Assembly (NCBI RefSeq): GCF_008824185.1 | Contig: NZ_CP044423.1 | Coordinates: 943,501 to 1,007,500, forward strand | DNA length: 64,000 nt | Origin: Paracoccus pantotrophus | GTDB lineage: Bacteria; Pseudomonadota; Alphaproteobacteria; Rhodobacterales; Rhodobacteraceae | Direction: 5' to 3' | Shown: positions 8,244 through 19,642 of the stretch, in pieces | Position numbering within the stretch: position 1 is the stretch's first letter | Layout: each line of letters opens with the position of its first letter | The notes under the pieces: generated by a model | Told to the model about the DNA's origin: nothing | Databases searched by the model: none | Seen by the model: only the letters and a program-made list of their open reading frames with translations | Program-made: the position numbers and the translations under genes

Positions 8244-9548
8244 ATGCAATTGCCGGTGCAGAAACAGATCCTCTATTGGGGCGGCGCGCTGGTCGTTCTG
8301 CTGCTGGCGCTCTGGGGGGTGGGCAATGCCGTCATGCCTTTCATCATGGGCGCGGCCGTGGCCTATCTCTTCGACCCGCTGGCCGACCGGCTCGAGCGGC
8401 TGGGCCTGTCGCGCACCGCCGCGGTCGTCATCCTCACGCTTTGCGGCCTGCTGCTCGTGGTGGCGCTGTTTCTGCTGCTGGTGCCGGTGCTGGTGCGCCA
8501 GACCACGGCGCTGATCGAGACCGCGCCCGAGATGTTCCAGCGCCTCCAGCTGTTCCTGATGACCCGGTTCCCCGAGATCTTCACCGAGGGCAGCCCGGTC
8601 AACAGCGCATTGTCCAACATGGGCCAGCAGATCAGCGAGCGGGGCGGGCAGCTGGTCAGCACCGTGCTGGGCTCGGTCATGGGCGTGGTCAGCATGGTCA
8701 TGCTGATCGTGATCGTGCCGGTCGTCGCCTTCTACCTGCTGCTCGACTGGGACAACATGGTGGACCGGCTGGACGAGCTTCTGCCGCGCCAGCATGCCGG
8801 CACCATCCGCCACCTGGGACACGAGATCGACGCGGCGCTGTCGGGCTTCGTGCGCGGGCAGGGCATGGTGATCCTGATCCTGGGCACCTTCTATTCGGTC
8901 TGCCTGGGCCTGATCGGCCTGCCCTTCGGCATCGCCATCGGGGTCATCGCCGCCTCGCTGTCCTTCATTCCCTATGTCGGCGTGCTGGTCGGCGGCGCCA
9001 CCGCCATCGGCGTGGCGCTGTTTTCCTTCTGGGGCGAGCCGGTCTGGATCGGCGCGGTCATCGCGGTCTTCGTCCTGGGCCAGATCGTCGAGGGCAACTA
9101 CCTGCAACCCAAGATCGTCGGCGGCCATGTCGGGCTGCACCCGGTCTGGTTGATGCTGGCCCTGACGGTCTTCGGCACGCTGTTCGGCTTCGTCGGCCTG
9201 CTCATCGCGGTGCCGGCGGCGGCGGCGCTGGCGGTGCTGGTCCGCTTCGGCGTCGCCCGCTACAAGGAAAGCGCGCTCTATACCGGGCGCGAAGTGCCCT
9301 CGCCGCCGGCGCCGCCGACCATGGTCGAGCTGGTGCCGCGCGGCACGACCGAGCGGGCGCGCCAACTGGCGCAGATGTCGCGCGACGTGGCGGTGGCGCA
9401 GATCCATCGCGAGGAGCACCTGGCGCATCTGCTGGAGAAACACCAGCACCGCCAGCAGGCCGGCGAGATCCCCGATGCCGAGGGCCCGCCTTCGCCCTCC
9501 GAGCTTTGGACCGAGGCGCGCGACAGCCTGCGCGGCAAGGACGACTGA
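8244..9548 (+). CDS. AI-2E/PerM family membrane permease
   Basis: 434 residues. Several hydrophobic segments are evident, from LVVLLLALWGVGNAVMPFIM near the N-terminus to GTLFGFVGLLIAVPAAAAL around residue 320, with the family signatures AYLFDPLADRLERLGL near the start, GLPFGIAIGVIAASLSFIPY and LQPKIVGGHVGLHPVWLM. The C-terminal 80 residues are charged and probably cytosolic. Members have been proposed to export signals or act as ion/proton antiporters; no specific substrate can be given here. It is followed after 3 bp by hdaA in the same direction, so the two genes are probably cotranscribed. The start lies 8 bp after GGGAGCG. Confidence 0.85.
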   Translation: MQLPVQKQILYWGGALVVLLLALWGVGNAVMPFIMGAAVAYLFDPLADRLERLGLSRTAAVVILTLCGLLLVVALFLLLVPVLVRQTTALIETAPEMFQRLQLFLMTRFPEIFTEGSPVNSALSNMGQQISERGGQLVSTVLGSVMGVVSMVMLIVIVPVVAFYLLLDWDNMVDRLDELLPRQHAGTIRHLGHEIDAALSGFVRGQGMVILILGTFYSVCLGLIGLPFGIAIGVIAASLSFIPYVGVLVGGATAIGVALFSFWGEPVWIGAVIAVFVLGQIVEGNYLQPKIVGGHVGLHPVWLMLALTVFGTLFGFVGLLIAVPAAAALAVLVRFGVARYKESALYTGREVPSPPAPPTMVELVPRGTTERARQLAQMSRDVAVAQIHREEHLAHLLEKHQHRQQAGEIPDAEGPPSPSELWTEARDSLRGKDD

Positions 9549-9551
9549 GCG

Positions 9552-10241
9552 GTGGCCAGACAATTGACCCTGGACCTGACGATGCCGCCGGCCTCGTCTC
9601 GCGACGATTTCCTGATCACCGCGGCCAATCGCGACGCGCTGGCCATGCTGGACGTGCCGGGCCGCTGGCCGCAGAGGCGGCTGCTGCTGATCGGCGGGCC
9701 GGGATCGGGCAAGTCGCATCTGGTCGGCTTCTGGGCGGCCGAGCATGGCGCGCATGTCAGCCATGGCTGGACCCTGGCTCCCGACAGCGTGGACGAACTG
9801 GTCCGCCCCGGCGCCGCGCTGGTCGTCGAGGACGCGCATGAGATCGGCGGCAATGCCACGGCCGAGCAGGGCCTGTTCCACCTGTGGAACCTGGCCGGGG
9901 CACGGCAGGCGCTGCTGCTGATCACCGCGCAGGCACCGCCGCGCGACTGGGGCGTGGCGCTGCCCGACCTGCGCTCGCGGCTCGAGACGGCGGCGCAGGC
10001 GATCCTGGGCCCGCCCGACGACGCGCTGCTGCCGGCGGTGCTGGTCAAGCTGTTCGCCGACCGCCAGATCCAGGTCGCGCCCGAGGTGGTGGACTGGCTG
10101 GCGCTGCGCATGGAGCGCGACCTTGACCTGGCCCGCCGCCTGGTCGCGGCCATCGACCGCGAATCGCTGGCCGACCGCCGCGCCATCACCCGGCGGCTGG
10201 CGGCCGAGCTTCTGGACAAGCTCACCCCTGCCGACGCATGA
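9552..10241 (+). CDS. hdaA: HdaA/DnaA-related replication regulatory ATPase
   Basis: 229 residues with a GTG start. The N-terminal MARQLTLDL is the beta-clamp-binding motif of Hda proteins. An AAA+ module follows with Walker A GGPGSGKSHL (about 48-57) and Walker B ALVVEDAHE (about 89-97), then a lid region with DLRSRLETA. It lacks the DNA-binding domain IV of DnaA. Hda proteins bound to the sliding clamp stimulate hydrolysis of DnaA-ATP and so prevent re-initiation of chromosome replication. It is 3 bp downstream of the PerM gene and 30 bp upstream of ppk1. Confidence 0.85.
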   Translation: MARQLTLDLTMPPASSRDDFLITAANRDALAMLDVPGRWPQRRLLLIGGPGSGKSHLVGFWAAEHGAHVSHGWTLAPDSVDELVRPGAALVVEDAHEIGGNATAEQGLFHLWNLAGARQALLLITAQAPPRDWGVALPDLRSRLETAAQAILGPPDDALLPAVLVKLFADRQIQVAPEVVDWLALRMERDLDLARRLVAAIDRESLADRRAITRRLAAELLDKLTPADA

Positions 10242-10271
10242 TCGCCCCGCGTTTTCCCCAAGTTCCGTGAC

Positions 10272-12437
10272 ATGACCCAGGCCGATTTCCTGAAATCTCC
10301 CTTTCCCGCCCCGCGCGACCTGCCCGACGGCCCGCCCGAAGGGCCCGCGCGCTTCTTCAACCGCGAGATCAGCTGGCTCGCCTTCAACTGGCGCGTGCTG
10401 GACGAGGCGCGCAATCCGCGCGTGCCGCTGCTCGAACGGCTGCGCTTCCTGTCGATCTCGGCCACCAATCTCGACGAGTTCTACACCGTGCGCGTGGCCG
10501 GGCTGCGCGAGTTGGTGCGCGAGGGCAACACCACCCTGTCCGACGACGGGCTGACCGCGGCCGAGCAGCTGGCCCTGGTCAATGCCGATGCGCGCCGGCT
10601 GATGGGCGCGCAGCAGGCGGTCTGGAACGGCCTGCGCCGCGAGATGGAACAGGCCGACATCGCCATCCTGTCGCGCGGCCGCGTGACCCGCGCCGAGGAG
10701 GAGTTCCTGCGCCGGCATTTCATGGACCAGGTCTTTCCGGTGGTCTCGCCCCTGGCCATCGACCCGGCGCATCCCTTTCCCTTCATCCCGAACACCGGCT
10801 TTTCGCTGGCGCTGGAACTGGCACGGGAAAGCGACGGGCGGCAGATGCAGGCGCTGGTGCCCATTCCCCAGCAGATCGCCCGCTTCATCCCGCTGCCGGG
10901 CGGCAAGCGCTTCCTGCGGCTGGAAGACCTGCTGCTGATGCATCTGCCCAGCCTGTTCCCCGGCTATCGCGACATCGGCCATTGCGCCTTCCGCGTGCTG
11001 CGCGACAGCGACCTGGAGGTCGAGGAGGAGGCCGAGGACCTGGTGCGCGAATTCGAGACGGCGCTGAAGCGCCGCCGCCGCGGCTCGGTCATCCGGCTGA
11101 AGATCACCGCGGGCGCGCCCGACCGGCTGCGCCGGGTCATCATGCAGGAACTGAACGTCGATCCCGAGGAGGTGGTTGAGGTCGAGGGCCTTCTGGGCAT
11201 GGCCGACCTGCGCGAACTGGTTCTGGACAGCCGCCGCGACCTGCAATGGCCCAGCTTCACCCCGCGCGTGCCGGAACGGGTGCAGGACCACCATGGCGAC
11301 ATGTTCGCGGCGATCCGGCAAAAGGACATGCTGCTGCACCACCCCTACGAGACCTTCGACATGGTGGTGCGCTTCCTGGCGCAGGCGGCGCGCGACCCGA
11401 ACGTGCTGGCGATCAAGCAGACGCTTTACCGCACCTCGCGCGACAGCCCCATCGTCGACGCGCTCTGCGAGGCGGCCGAATCGGGCAAGTCGGTGACGGC
11501 GCTGGTCGAGCTGAAGGCACGTTTCGACGAGGCCGCCAACATCCGCCAGTCGCGGCGGCTGGAACGCTCGGGCGCGCATGTGGTCTATGGCTTCATGCAA
11601 TACAAGACCCATGCCAAGATCAGCGCCGTGGTGCGGCGCGAAGGCGACCAGCTGGTGACCTATACCCATTTCGGCACCGGAAACTATCACCCGATCACCG
11701 CGCGGATCTATACCGACCTGTCGCTGTTCACCTGCGACCCGGCGCTGGGGCGGGACGCCTCCAAGGTGTTCAATTTCCTGTCCGGCTATGTCCAGCCCGA
11801 GGGGCTGGAAAACATCGCCATCTCGCCCATCGACCTCAAGGAGCGGCTGCTGGAGCTGATCGCGCGCGAGGCCGATTTCGCCCGCCGCGGCCGCCCGGCC
11901 GAGATCTGGGCCAAGATGAACAGCCTGATCGACAAGGACGTGATCGAGGCGCTTTACGCCGCAAGCCAAGCCGGGGTTCGGATCAACCTGGTGATCCGCG
12001 GCATCTGCGGGCTGCGTCCCGGCATCGCGGGCCTTTCGGACAACATCCGGGTGAAATCCATCGTCGGCCGCTTCCTGGAACATTCCCGCATCGTCTGCTT
12101 CGGCAACGGCTTCGGCCTGCCGTCCAAGCGCGCGCGGGTCTTCATCAGCTCGGCCGACTGGATGGGGCGCAACCTCAACCGCCGGGTCGAGGCGCTGGTG
12201 GAATGCTTCAACGAGACGGTGAAGGCCCAGATCACCAGCCAGGTCATGGCCGCCAACATGGCCGACGAGGCGCAAAGCTGGCTTCTGCAGCCCGACGGGC
12301 GCTATCTGCGCTATCTGCCGGCGGGGCGCGACGACCTGTTTTCCTGTCACAAGTTCTTCATGGAAAACCCTTCATTGTCGGGACGCGGCAGTGCGGGTGC
12401 CCGTGACGTTCCGGCTTTGATGCACTCGACGGATTGA
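10272..12437 (+). CDS. ppk1: Polyphosphate kinase 1
   Basis: 721 residues, full length for Ppk1. It reversibly builds polyphosphate from ATP. The N-terminal domain has RFFNREISWLAFNWRVLDEA and LSISATNLDEFYTVR. The catalytic PLD-like domains have ELKARFDEAANI, YKTHAKISAVVRR with the autophosphorylated His at residue 447, FGTGNYHPITARIYTDLSLF, and FLEHSRIVCFGNG with the second histidine. The ppx gene follows 67 bp later in the same direction, so synthesis and breakdown of polyphosphate are encoded together. Confidence 0.97.
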   Translation: MTQADFLKSPFPAPRDLPDGPPEGPARFFNREISWLAFNWRVLDEARNPRVPLLERLRFLSISATNLDEFYTVRVAGLRELVREGNTTLSDDGLTAAEQLALVNADARRLMGAQQAVWNGLRREMEQADIAILSRGRVTRAEEEFLRRHFMDQVFPVVSPLAIDPAHPFPFIPNTGFSLALELARESDGRQMQALVPIPQQIARFIPLPGGKRFLRLEDLLLMHLPSLFPGYRDIGHCAFRVLRDSDLEVEEEAEDLVREFETALKRRRRGSVIRLKITAGAPDRLRRVIMQELNVDPEEVVEVEGLLGMADLRELVLDSRRDLQWPSFTPRVPERVQDHHGDMFAAIRQKDMLLHHPYETFDMVVRFLAQAARDPNVLAIKQTLYRTSRDSPIVDALCEAAESGKSVTALVELKARFDEAANIRQSRRLERSGAHVVYGFMQYKTHAKISAVVRREGDQLVTYTHFGTGNYHPITARIYTDLSLFTCDPALGRDASKVFNFLSGYVQPEGLENIAISPIDLKERLLELIAREADFARRGRPAEIWAKMNSLIDKDVIEALYAASQAGVRINLVIRGICGLRPGIAGLSDNIRVKSIVGRFLEHSRIVCFGNGFGLPSKRARVFISSADWMGRNLNRRVEALVECFNETVKAQITSQVMAANMADEAQSWLLQPDGRYLRYLPAGRDDLFSCHKFFMENPSLSGRGSAGARDVPALMHSTD

Positions 12438-12504
12438 CGCGAAGGGGCCAATTGCCCCATCCAAGGCGCGCGCCCGGCGTGGTAACGGAATCGAGAGGAA
12501 CCCG

Positions 12505-14046
12505 ATGAACGGCATCCTGACCGCAAGCGGAGAAACCATCGAACCCTTCGGACGCTCGCTGTTCGAACGCGCCTCGGAACGGGCGCTGAGCCGGGTGGGC
12601 GTGGTCGATGTCGGCTCGAACTCGATCCGCATGGTGGTCTTCGACGGGGCGGCGCGCTCGCCGGCCTATTTCTACAACGAAAAGGTCATGGCCGGGCTGG
12701 GCTCGGGCCTGGCCACCACCGGGCGGCTGAACCCCGAAGGCGTGCGGCGCGGCATGGCAGCCCTGCGCCGCTTTGCGGTCCTGGCCGACAGCATGGGGAT
12801 CAAGCCGCTGACCTGCGTCGCCACCGCCGCCGTGCGCGAGGCCGAGGACGGCCCCGCCTTCCACAAGGCGGTCGAGAAGGAGACCGGGCTGAAGCTCTGG
12901 GTCATCGACGGCGAGGAAGAGGCGCGGCTTTCCGCCCAGGGCGTTCTGCTGGGCTGGCCGGATGCCAAGGGGCTGGTCTGCGACATCGGCGGCAACTCGA
13001 TGGAACTGGCCGAGGTCGAGAACGGCAAGGTCGGCCGCCGCATCTCGACGCCCCTGGGTCCGTTCCGGCTGCAACAGGTCAAGGGCGGCGCCTCGGGGCT
13101 GCGCGACCATATCCGCGAGACCATCGAGACGGCGGCCGAGCGGCTGGGCCGCGGGCATGAGCAGATCTACCTGGTCGGCGGTTCCTGGCGGGCCATCGCG
13201 CGGCTGGACATGGAGCGGGCGAAATACCCGATGACCGTGCTGCACGAATATCGCATGTCGCCCCAGGCCGTCGCCGACACGGTGAAATGGATCGGCGACC
13301 GGAGCGTGGCGGACATGCGGGCGATGACCGGCATCTCGCAAAGCCGGATGGAGCTGGTGCCGCTGGCCAGCCAGGTGCTGCGCCAGCTGGTGCAGAGCTT
13401 CAAGCCGAAATCGCTGGCCGTGTCCTCATACGGCATCCGCGAAGGGCTGCTTTACGAACAGATGCCGGCCGGGTTGCGCTCGCGCGATCCGCTGATCGAG
13501 GCGGCGCGCTTTGCCGAGCGGCAGATGGCGCGGATGCCGGGCTTCGGCAAGAAGCTCTACCAGTTCCTCGAGCCGCTGTTCGGCAACCTGCCGGCCGAGC
13601 GCGACCGGCTGGTCCGGGCGGCCTGCCTTCTGCACGACACCACATGGCGCACCCATCCCGATTATCGCGCCGACGCCTGTTTCGACAATGTGACGCGGGC
13701 CAACATGGCGGCGCTGTCGCATCCCGAGCGGGTCTTCCTGGGCCTGTCGCTGCTGCATCGCTACAAGAACAGCCGCGCCAATTCGCCCATGGCGCCGCTA
13801 TTCGCGCTGCTGTCGGACAAGGAGATCCGCGAGGCCGAGGTGCTGGGCAAGGCGATGCGCTTCGGCGCCATGTTCTCGGTCAAGGATCCGGCCGAGGCGG
13901 GGACGCTGAAATTGCAGCGCAAGAAGAAGCTCCTGGAGCTGAAGCTGACCCGGACCGGGCGCGCGCTGATGGGCGAGGTGGCCGAGGCGCGGTTCCGCGC
14001 GCTGGCCGAGGCGCTGGAGGTCACGCCGGCCGTTACCGGAGGCTGA
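12505..14046 (+). CDS. ppx: Ppx/GppA family exopolyphosphatase
   Basis: 513 residues. The actin-like ATPase fold shows VVDVGSNSIRMVVFDG (about 34-49), TAAVREAEDG, EEEARLSAQG, VCDIGGNSMELAEV and YLVGGSWRAIARLD. A C-terminal helical HD-type region (about 330-510) includes LVRAACLLHDTTWRTHPDYR. Proteins of this family release terminal phosphate from polyphosphate and/or hydrolyse pppGpp. The position after ppk1 favours polyphosphate breakdown. The gene starts 11 bp after GAGAGGA. Confidence 0.92.
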   Translation: MNGILTASGETIEPFGRSLFERASERALSRVGVVDVGSNSIRMVVFDGAARSPAYFYNEKVMAGLGSGLATTGRLNPEGVRRGMAALRRFAVLADSMGIKPLTCVATAAVREAEDGPAFHKAVEKETGLKLWVIDGEEEARLSAQGVLLGWPDAKGLVCDIGGNSMELAEVENGKVGRRISTPLGPFRLQQVKGGASGLRDHIRETIETAAERLGRGHEQIYLVGGSWRAIARLDMERAKYPMTVLHEYRMSPQAVADTVKWIGDRSVADMRAMTGISQSRMELVPLASQVLRQLVQSFKPKSLAVSSYGIREGLLYEQMPAGLRSRDPLIEAARFAERQMARMPGFGKKLYQFLEPLFGNLPAERDRLVRAACLLHDTTWRTHPDYRADACFDNVTRANMAALSHPERVFLGLSLLHRYKNSRANSPMAPLFALLSDKEIREAEVLGKAMRFGAMFSVKDPAEAGTLKLQRKKKLLELKLTRTGRALMGEVAEARFRALAEALEVTPAVTGG

Positions 14047-14130
14047 GGGGCGGGGATTCTCCCATAGCGGGAATCTTCTCTGAATAGACAACTTTACCGT
14101 GCAAAGCGGCCGTGGCATTTCCCCGCGCAT

Positions 14131-14188
14131 GGGGGCGGCGATCCTTGTGCGTCTTTGCCGAGTGGTCCGGTTGCGGATCGCCGCCCCC
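14131..14188. terminator. Perfect 14-bp inverted repeat between convergent genes
   Basis: GGGGGCGGCGATCC (14131-14144) is repeated in exact inverse at 14175-14188 around a 30-nt loop. It lies between the converging ppx and M19 dipeptidase genes. A second, smaller GC hairpin (GCCCCCCGG ... CGGGGGTGC, about 14202-14222) is next to the dipeptidase stop. No T-run is present, so these are terminator-like only; the long loop of the first repeat is unusual for an intrinsic terminator. Confidence 0.4.
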
Positions 14189-14225
14189 GCGCCCCGCCGG
14201 TGCCCCCCGGCAGTCGGGGGTGCAT

Positions 14226-15275
14226 TCAGCCGCCCCAGCTCCGCTCCAGCAGGTCCAGCCAGTTCCGCCAGGCGATCTTCTCGACCAGGTCGCGGCCATA
14301 GCCATGCGCCAGCATCGCCTGCACCAGGTTCGGCAGGGCCGCGGCATCGGCCAGATCCTCGGGCATGTCGGCGCCGTCGAAATCGGAACCCAGCGCCACC
14401 CCGTCCTCGCCCAGGAACGCAAGCAGGTGATCCAGGTGGCGCAGCATGACCTCGAACCCGTGCATCGGGTCGCGCCGGCCTTCGGGATGCAGGAAGCCCA
14501 CGGCGAAGTTCAGCCCGACGAGGCCCCGCGATTCGGCGATGACCCGCAATTGCCGGTCGGTCAGGTTGCGCGAACTGGGCGCGACGGCATGGGCGCAGCT
14601 GTGGCTGGCGACCAGCGGCGCATCCGAGAGCCGCGCCACGTCGTCGAAACCCTTTTCGTTCAGATGCGACAGGTCCAGCATGATGCGCAGCCGGTTGCAT
14701 GCGCGCACCAGATCCTTGCCCGCATCCGTCAGCCCCGGCCCGGTATCGGGCGATGAGGGAAAGGCGAAGGGCACGCCATGGCCGTAGCGCGTCGGCCGCG
14801 ACCAGACCGGCCCCAGCGAGCGCAGCCCCATCGCATGCCAGACATGCAGCGCATCCAGGTCCGGGATCGGCTCGGCACCCTCGATATGCAGGATGGCGGC
14901 GATGCGGCCCCGGGCCATGGCCGCGCGGATCTCGGCCGCGGTCCGGCAGATCGCCAGCGTGCCGGTGCGCTCCATCGCCATCAGCTGCCCGGCCTGGGCC
15001 AGCGCATGGGGCAGGGCCTGGGCAGGCAGGACTTCGGGCGGCAGGGGCAGGGCGAAGGGCGGGTTCTTCTTGAGCATCGCCGCCAGCGCATCGTCCGGGC
15101 CGGGCGGCGAGGGCGTCCAGATCGCGAAGAAACCGCCGGCAAACCCGCCCGCCTTCATCCGCGGCAGGTCCAGATGGCCGCTGCCGTCGCCCTCCAGCCA
15201 GAGCCGGTCGCGGCCCGGTCCCGCAGCCACCATGCGCTGCAAGAAATCGTTGTGACCGTCGAAGACCGGAATCAT
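14226..15275 (-). CDS. Membrane dipeptidase, peptidase family M19
   Basis: 349 residues from ATG 15275; ATGs at 15281 and 15293 are also in frame, but AAGGA sits at proper spacing only for 15275. The protein starts MIPVFDGHNDFLQRM with the metal-binding His-x-Asp of renal dipeptidase-type enzymes. HIEGAEP carries the bridging glutamate, DLSHLNEKGF and VASHSCAHAV supply further metal histidines, and VALGSDFDG the aspartate. M19 enzymes are zinc dipeptidases that hydrolyse dipeptides, some with D-residues. No signal peptide is seen, so this one is probably cytosolic. It is convergent with ppx and divergent from the ABM-domain gene. Confidence 0.9.
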   Translation of the reverse strand: MIPVFDGHNDFLQRMVAAGPGRDRLWLEGDGSGHLDLPRMKAGGFAGGFFAIWTPSPPGPDDALAAMLKKNPPFALPLPPEVLPAQALPHALAQAGQLMAMERTGTLAICRTAAEIRAAMARGRIAAILHIEGAEPIPDLDALHVWHAMGLRSLGPVWSRPTRYGHGVPFAFPSSPDTGPGLTDAGKDLVRACNRLRIMLDLSHLNEKGFDDVARLSDAPLVASHSCAHAVAPSSRNLTDRQLRVIAESRGLVGLNFAVGFLHPEGRRDPMHGFEVMLRHLDHLLAFLGEDGVALGSDFDGADMPEDLADAAALPNLVQAMLAHGYGRDLVEKIAWRNWLDLLERSWGG

Positions 15276-15391
15276 GCTCATGTCCTTTCGCATTGCGCGC
15301 CGCCACCATGGCGCGGACGGAAAACCGCTGCAACCTTGCCCGCTTCGCCGTAAGCTGGGCCCAGAGCCAGCCAAGCAGGGAGCCAAGCACC

Positions 15392-15715
15392 ATGACCCGC
15401 ATCGACAAGGAATTCTCCGGCCAGACCGTGATCTGCACCTTCGAGGTGACGCCCGGCACCGCGCATGACGTGCTGGACGCGCTGAACGACGCCTATGACC
15501 AGGTGATCCGGCACCAGCCCGGCTATGTCTCGGGCGCGATCCACCTGAACGATGCCCAGACCCGGATCTGCACCTATTCGCAATGGCGCGACCGGCGCGA
15601 CTACCAGGCCATGCTGCGCCACCCCGAGATGCGCCAGCGCAACCGCGCCATCCATGGCATGTGCCGCCATTTCGAGCCGGTGATGTACGAGGTGGTCGAT
15701 ACCTGGAAGACCTGA
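15392..15715 (+). CDS. Antibiotic biosynthesis monooxygenase (ABM) fold protein
   Basis: 107 residues from ATG 15392, preceded by AGGGAGC. An earlier in-frame ATG at 15293 would cover the divergent promoter region and adds no homology. The pattern IDKEFSGQTVICTFEVTPGT, HQPGYVSGAIHLND, YSQWRDRRDYQAMLRHPEM and HFEPVMYEVVDTW is a single dimeric ferredoxin-like ABM domain. Members include quinone monooxygenases and haem-degrading enzymes, but many have no known activity, and no cofactor site is evident here. A ParA-like gene follows on the same strand. Confidence 0.75.
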   Translation: MTRIDKEFSGQTVICTFEVTPGTAHDVLDALNDAYDQVIRHQPGYVSGAIHLNDAQTRICTYSQWRDRRDYQAMLRHPEMRQRNRAIHGMCRHFEPVMYEVVDTWKT

Positions 15716-15817
15716 TGCGGAAAGCCGATGCTGCGGCTGCGAAAAGCCGTGCATTGCGCAAGCTTAGCCCCTAGTCTGGCAGGAAACAGGCGGGCGATTG
15801 CCGGAACGGAGGGGCTC

Positions 15818-16453
15818 ATGGCGGGACGCATCATCACGATTGCCCAGCAGAAGGGCGGCTCGGGCAAAACCACCATCGCGGTCAACCTGGCGGTGGCCCT
15901 GCGCGGGCGCGGCCATTCGGTCGCGCTGCTGGACACCGATCCGCAGGGCAGCATGGGGCGCTGGTTCCTGGAACGGCTGGAGCGGCGGGGCGAGGACGAG
16001 GCGCTGGAATTCACCACCTCCTCGGCCTGGGGCGCCAGCTACGAATCCGACAAGCTGAAGAAACGCTTCGATTTCGTCATCATCGACACGCCGCCCAAGA
16101 TCGACAGCGACCTGCGCCCGGCGTTGCGGGTGGCCGACCTGGTGCTGGTCCCAGTGGCGACCAGCCATGTCGACCTTTGGGCGACCGAGGGCGTGCTGGA
16201 CCTGGCCCGGCGCGAGAAATGCGACACGCTGATCGTGCTGAACCGCACCCGCTCGCATGCGCGCCTGACCGGAGAGGTGGCCGAGGGCGCCGCCGCGCTG
16301 GGGGCCGAGGTGGCGGCGGCGCAGCTTGCCAACCGCGTCGCCTATGCCGAGGCGTTGGGGCAGGGGCTGGGCGCGGGCGAGACCGCGCGCCACGCCACCG
16401 CCCGCGCCGAGGTCGATGCCCTGGCCGAGGAGGTGCTGGCCACCCTGCGCTGA
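15818..16453 (+). CDS. ParA-family ATPase (orphan)
   Basis: 211 residues from ATG 15818, preceded by ACGGAGGGG. The deviant Walker A motif QQKGGSGKTTIAVNLA is near the N-terminus, LLDTDPQGSMGRWF is the A' motif, and FVIIDTPPKIDSDLRPAL is Walker B. It is the short single-domain ParA type without an N-terminal DNA-binding region. ParA-type ATPases move DNA or protein clusters over the nucleoid. No parB, chemotaxis or plasmid gene is adjacent, so the cargo is unknown; a role like that of the chemotaxis-cluster positioning protein PpfA is only one possibility. Confidence 0.85.
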   Translation: MAGRIITIAQQKGGSGKTTIAVNLAVALRGRGHSVALLDTDPQGSMGRWFLERLERRGEDEALEFTTSSAWGASYESDKLKKRFDFVIIDTPPKIDSDLRPALRVADLVLVPVATSHVDLWATEGVLDLARREKCDTLIVLNRTRSHARLTGEVAEGAAALGAEVAAAQLANRVAYAEALGQGLGAGETARHATARAEVDALAEEVLATLR

Positions 16454-16552
16454 ACCGCGATTCGCGGAAATCCGCCGATCCGCCGGGGTCGGGGAAACCA
16501 ACCGCCATTCCAGGGGTTAGGTCGGCAGCAAGTCCAGACTCATGAGGTCAAG

Positions 16553-16840
16553 ATGAAACTCCCGCTTTCCCTTGCCGTTCTGGCAACTCCCCTTGCGCTG
16601 GCCGCCTGCACGCCCGAGGCGCCGCCGCCCCCGGAACCCGAAACCGTCTCGGTCGATCCCTGCGGAGCGGCGCGTTACAGCCACCTGATCGGCCAGACCT
16701 CGCCCACCATCTCGGTGCCCGAAGGGCAGATGTATCGCATTGCCCGCGAAGACCGGCCGATGACCATGGAGATGATCCAGGACCGGCTGACCTTCATCGT
16801 GGACAGCCGGGGCAAGCTGCTTTCGGTCAGTTGCAGCTGA
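16553..16840 (+). CDS. Lipoprotein with I78-type peptidase inhibitor domain
   Basis: 95 residues. Residues 1-18 are a lipoprotein signal with lipobox LAAC, followed by a proline-rich linker (about 20-30). The rest matches the peptidase inhibitor I78 family: DPCGAARYSHLIGQT, MYRIAREDRPMTMEMIQDRL and FIVDSRGKLLSVSCS, with one cysteine near each end of the domain that could form a disulfide. I78 proteins resemble serine-protease inhibitors of the potato type. A role in protecting the envelope from proteases is inferred from the family and not shown. It is convergent with uvrB. Confidence 0.75.
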   Translation: MKLPLSLAVLATPLALAACTPEAPPPPEPETVSVDPCGAARYSHLIGQTSPTISVPEGQMYRIAREDRPMTMEMIQDRLTFIVDSRGKLLSVSCS

Positions 16841-16888
16841 CCCGGACGCCGGGGGCGCGGCACCCCTGCCAAGCCCCGTTGCCGCGCG

Positions 16889-19075
<2,187 letters not shown>

Positions 19076-19262
19076 GGTTTCACCTTTGTTCCTGCCTGGG
19101 TCAATCTGGCGCATTCGCGCCCCAATGCAAGCCCGGCCGGGGAATATGCGCCATGCGGGGGCGGCAATCCGGCCGCGATGGCGGGAAATCGCGCCAGGGG
19201 CATCTTGATCGCCCGGCCGGCTTCGGGGATAAGGCGGGAAGCAAGAACAGAGGGTTCCCGCC

Positions 19263-19574
19263 ATGCGCGTCCGCATCTACAAGCCCGCCCGCAACGCCAT
19301 GCAATCCGGCACCGCCCGCACCAAGAACTGGGTGCTGGACTTTCCGCCCGCCGATCCGCGCGAGATCGACCCGCTGATGGGCTGGACCAGCAGCGACGAC
19401 ACCCAGAGCCAGGTCCGCCTGCGCTTCGAGACCCGCAAGCAGGCCGAGGATTACGCGCGCGAACATGGGCTGGATTACGAGGTGATCGAGCCCCATACCC
19501 GCGCCCCGAACATCCGCCCCCGCGGCTATGGCGAGAATTTCGCCCCCGACCGCCGCGCGCCCTGGACGCATTGA
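19263..19574 (+). CDS. NADH dehydrogenase accessory subunit, NDUFS4 family
   Basis: 103 residues. The sequence MRVRIYKPARNAMQSG, KNWVLDFPP, LMGWTSSDDTQSQVRLRFET and QAEDYAREHGLDYEVIEPH is the conserved core of the NDUFS4 (18-kDa, ETC complex I) family. It lacks a targeting sequence, as expected for the bacterial form. In Paracoccus and other alphaproteobacteria this is a supernumerary subunit on the peripheral arm of complex I. It is not next to an nuo operon, which is normal for this subunit. It lies 187 bp from, and divergent to, uvrB. Confidence 0.88.
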   Translation: MRVRIYKPARNAMQSGTARTKNWVLDFPPADPREIDPLMGWTSSDDTQSQVRLRFETRKQAEDYAREHGLDYEVIEPHTRAPNIRPRGYGENFAPDRRAPWTH

Positions 19575-19608
19575 GCCAGGGCGGATCGGCGAGCCAGGGC
19601 GGATCGGC
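19573..19608 (+). repeat. Tandem 18-bp duplication after the NDUFS4 gene
   Basis: GAGCCAGGGCGGATCGGC occurs twice back to back (19573-19590 and 19591-19608). The first copy includes the last two bases of the stop codon. A second short duplication, GGTCAGGAGC, follows at 19626-19635 and 19641-19650 and includes the nnrS stop codon. Confidence 0.7.
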
Positions 19609-19642
19609 CGCCGCGGCTGCCGGACGGTCAGGAGCCGGGCGG

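Noticed and set aside
8145..12350. A very long open frame (about 1,400 codons) on the minus strand
   Set aside because: It lies opposite PerM, hdaA and ppk1, which have clear family motifs. The frame is rich in Arg, Gln, His and Ala without domains, a typical antisense shadow in GC-rich DNA.
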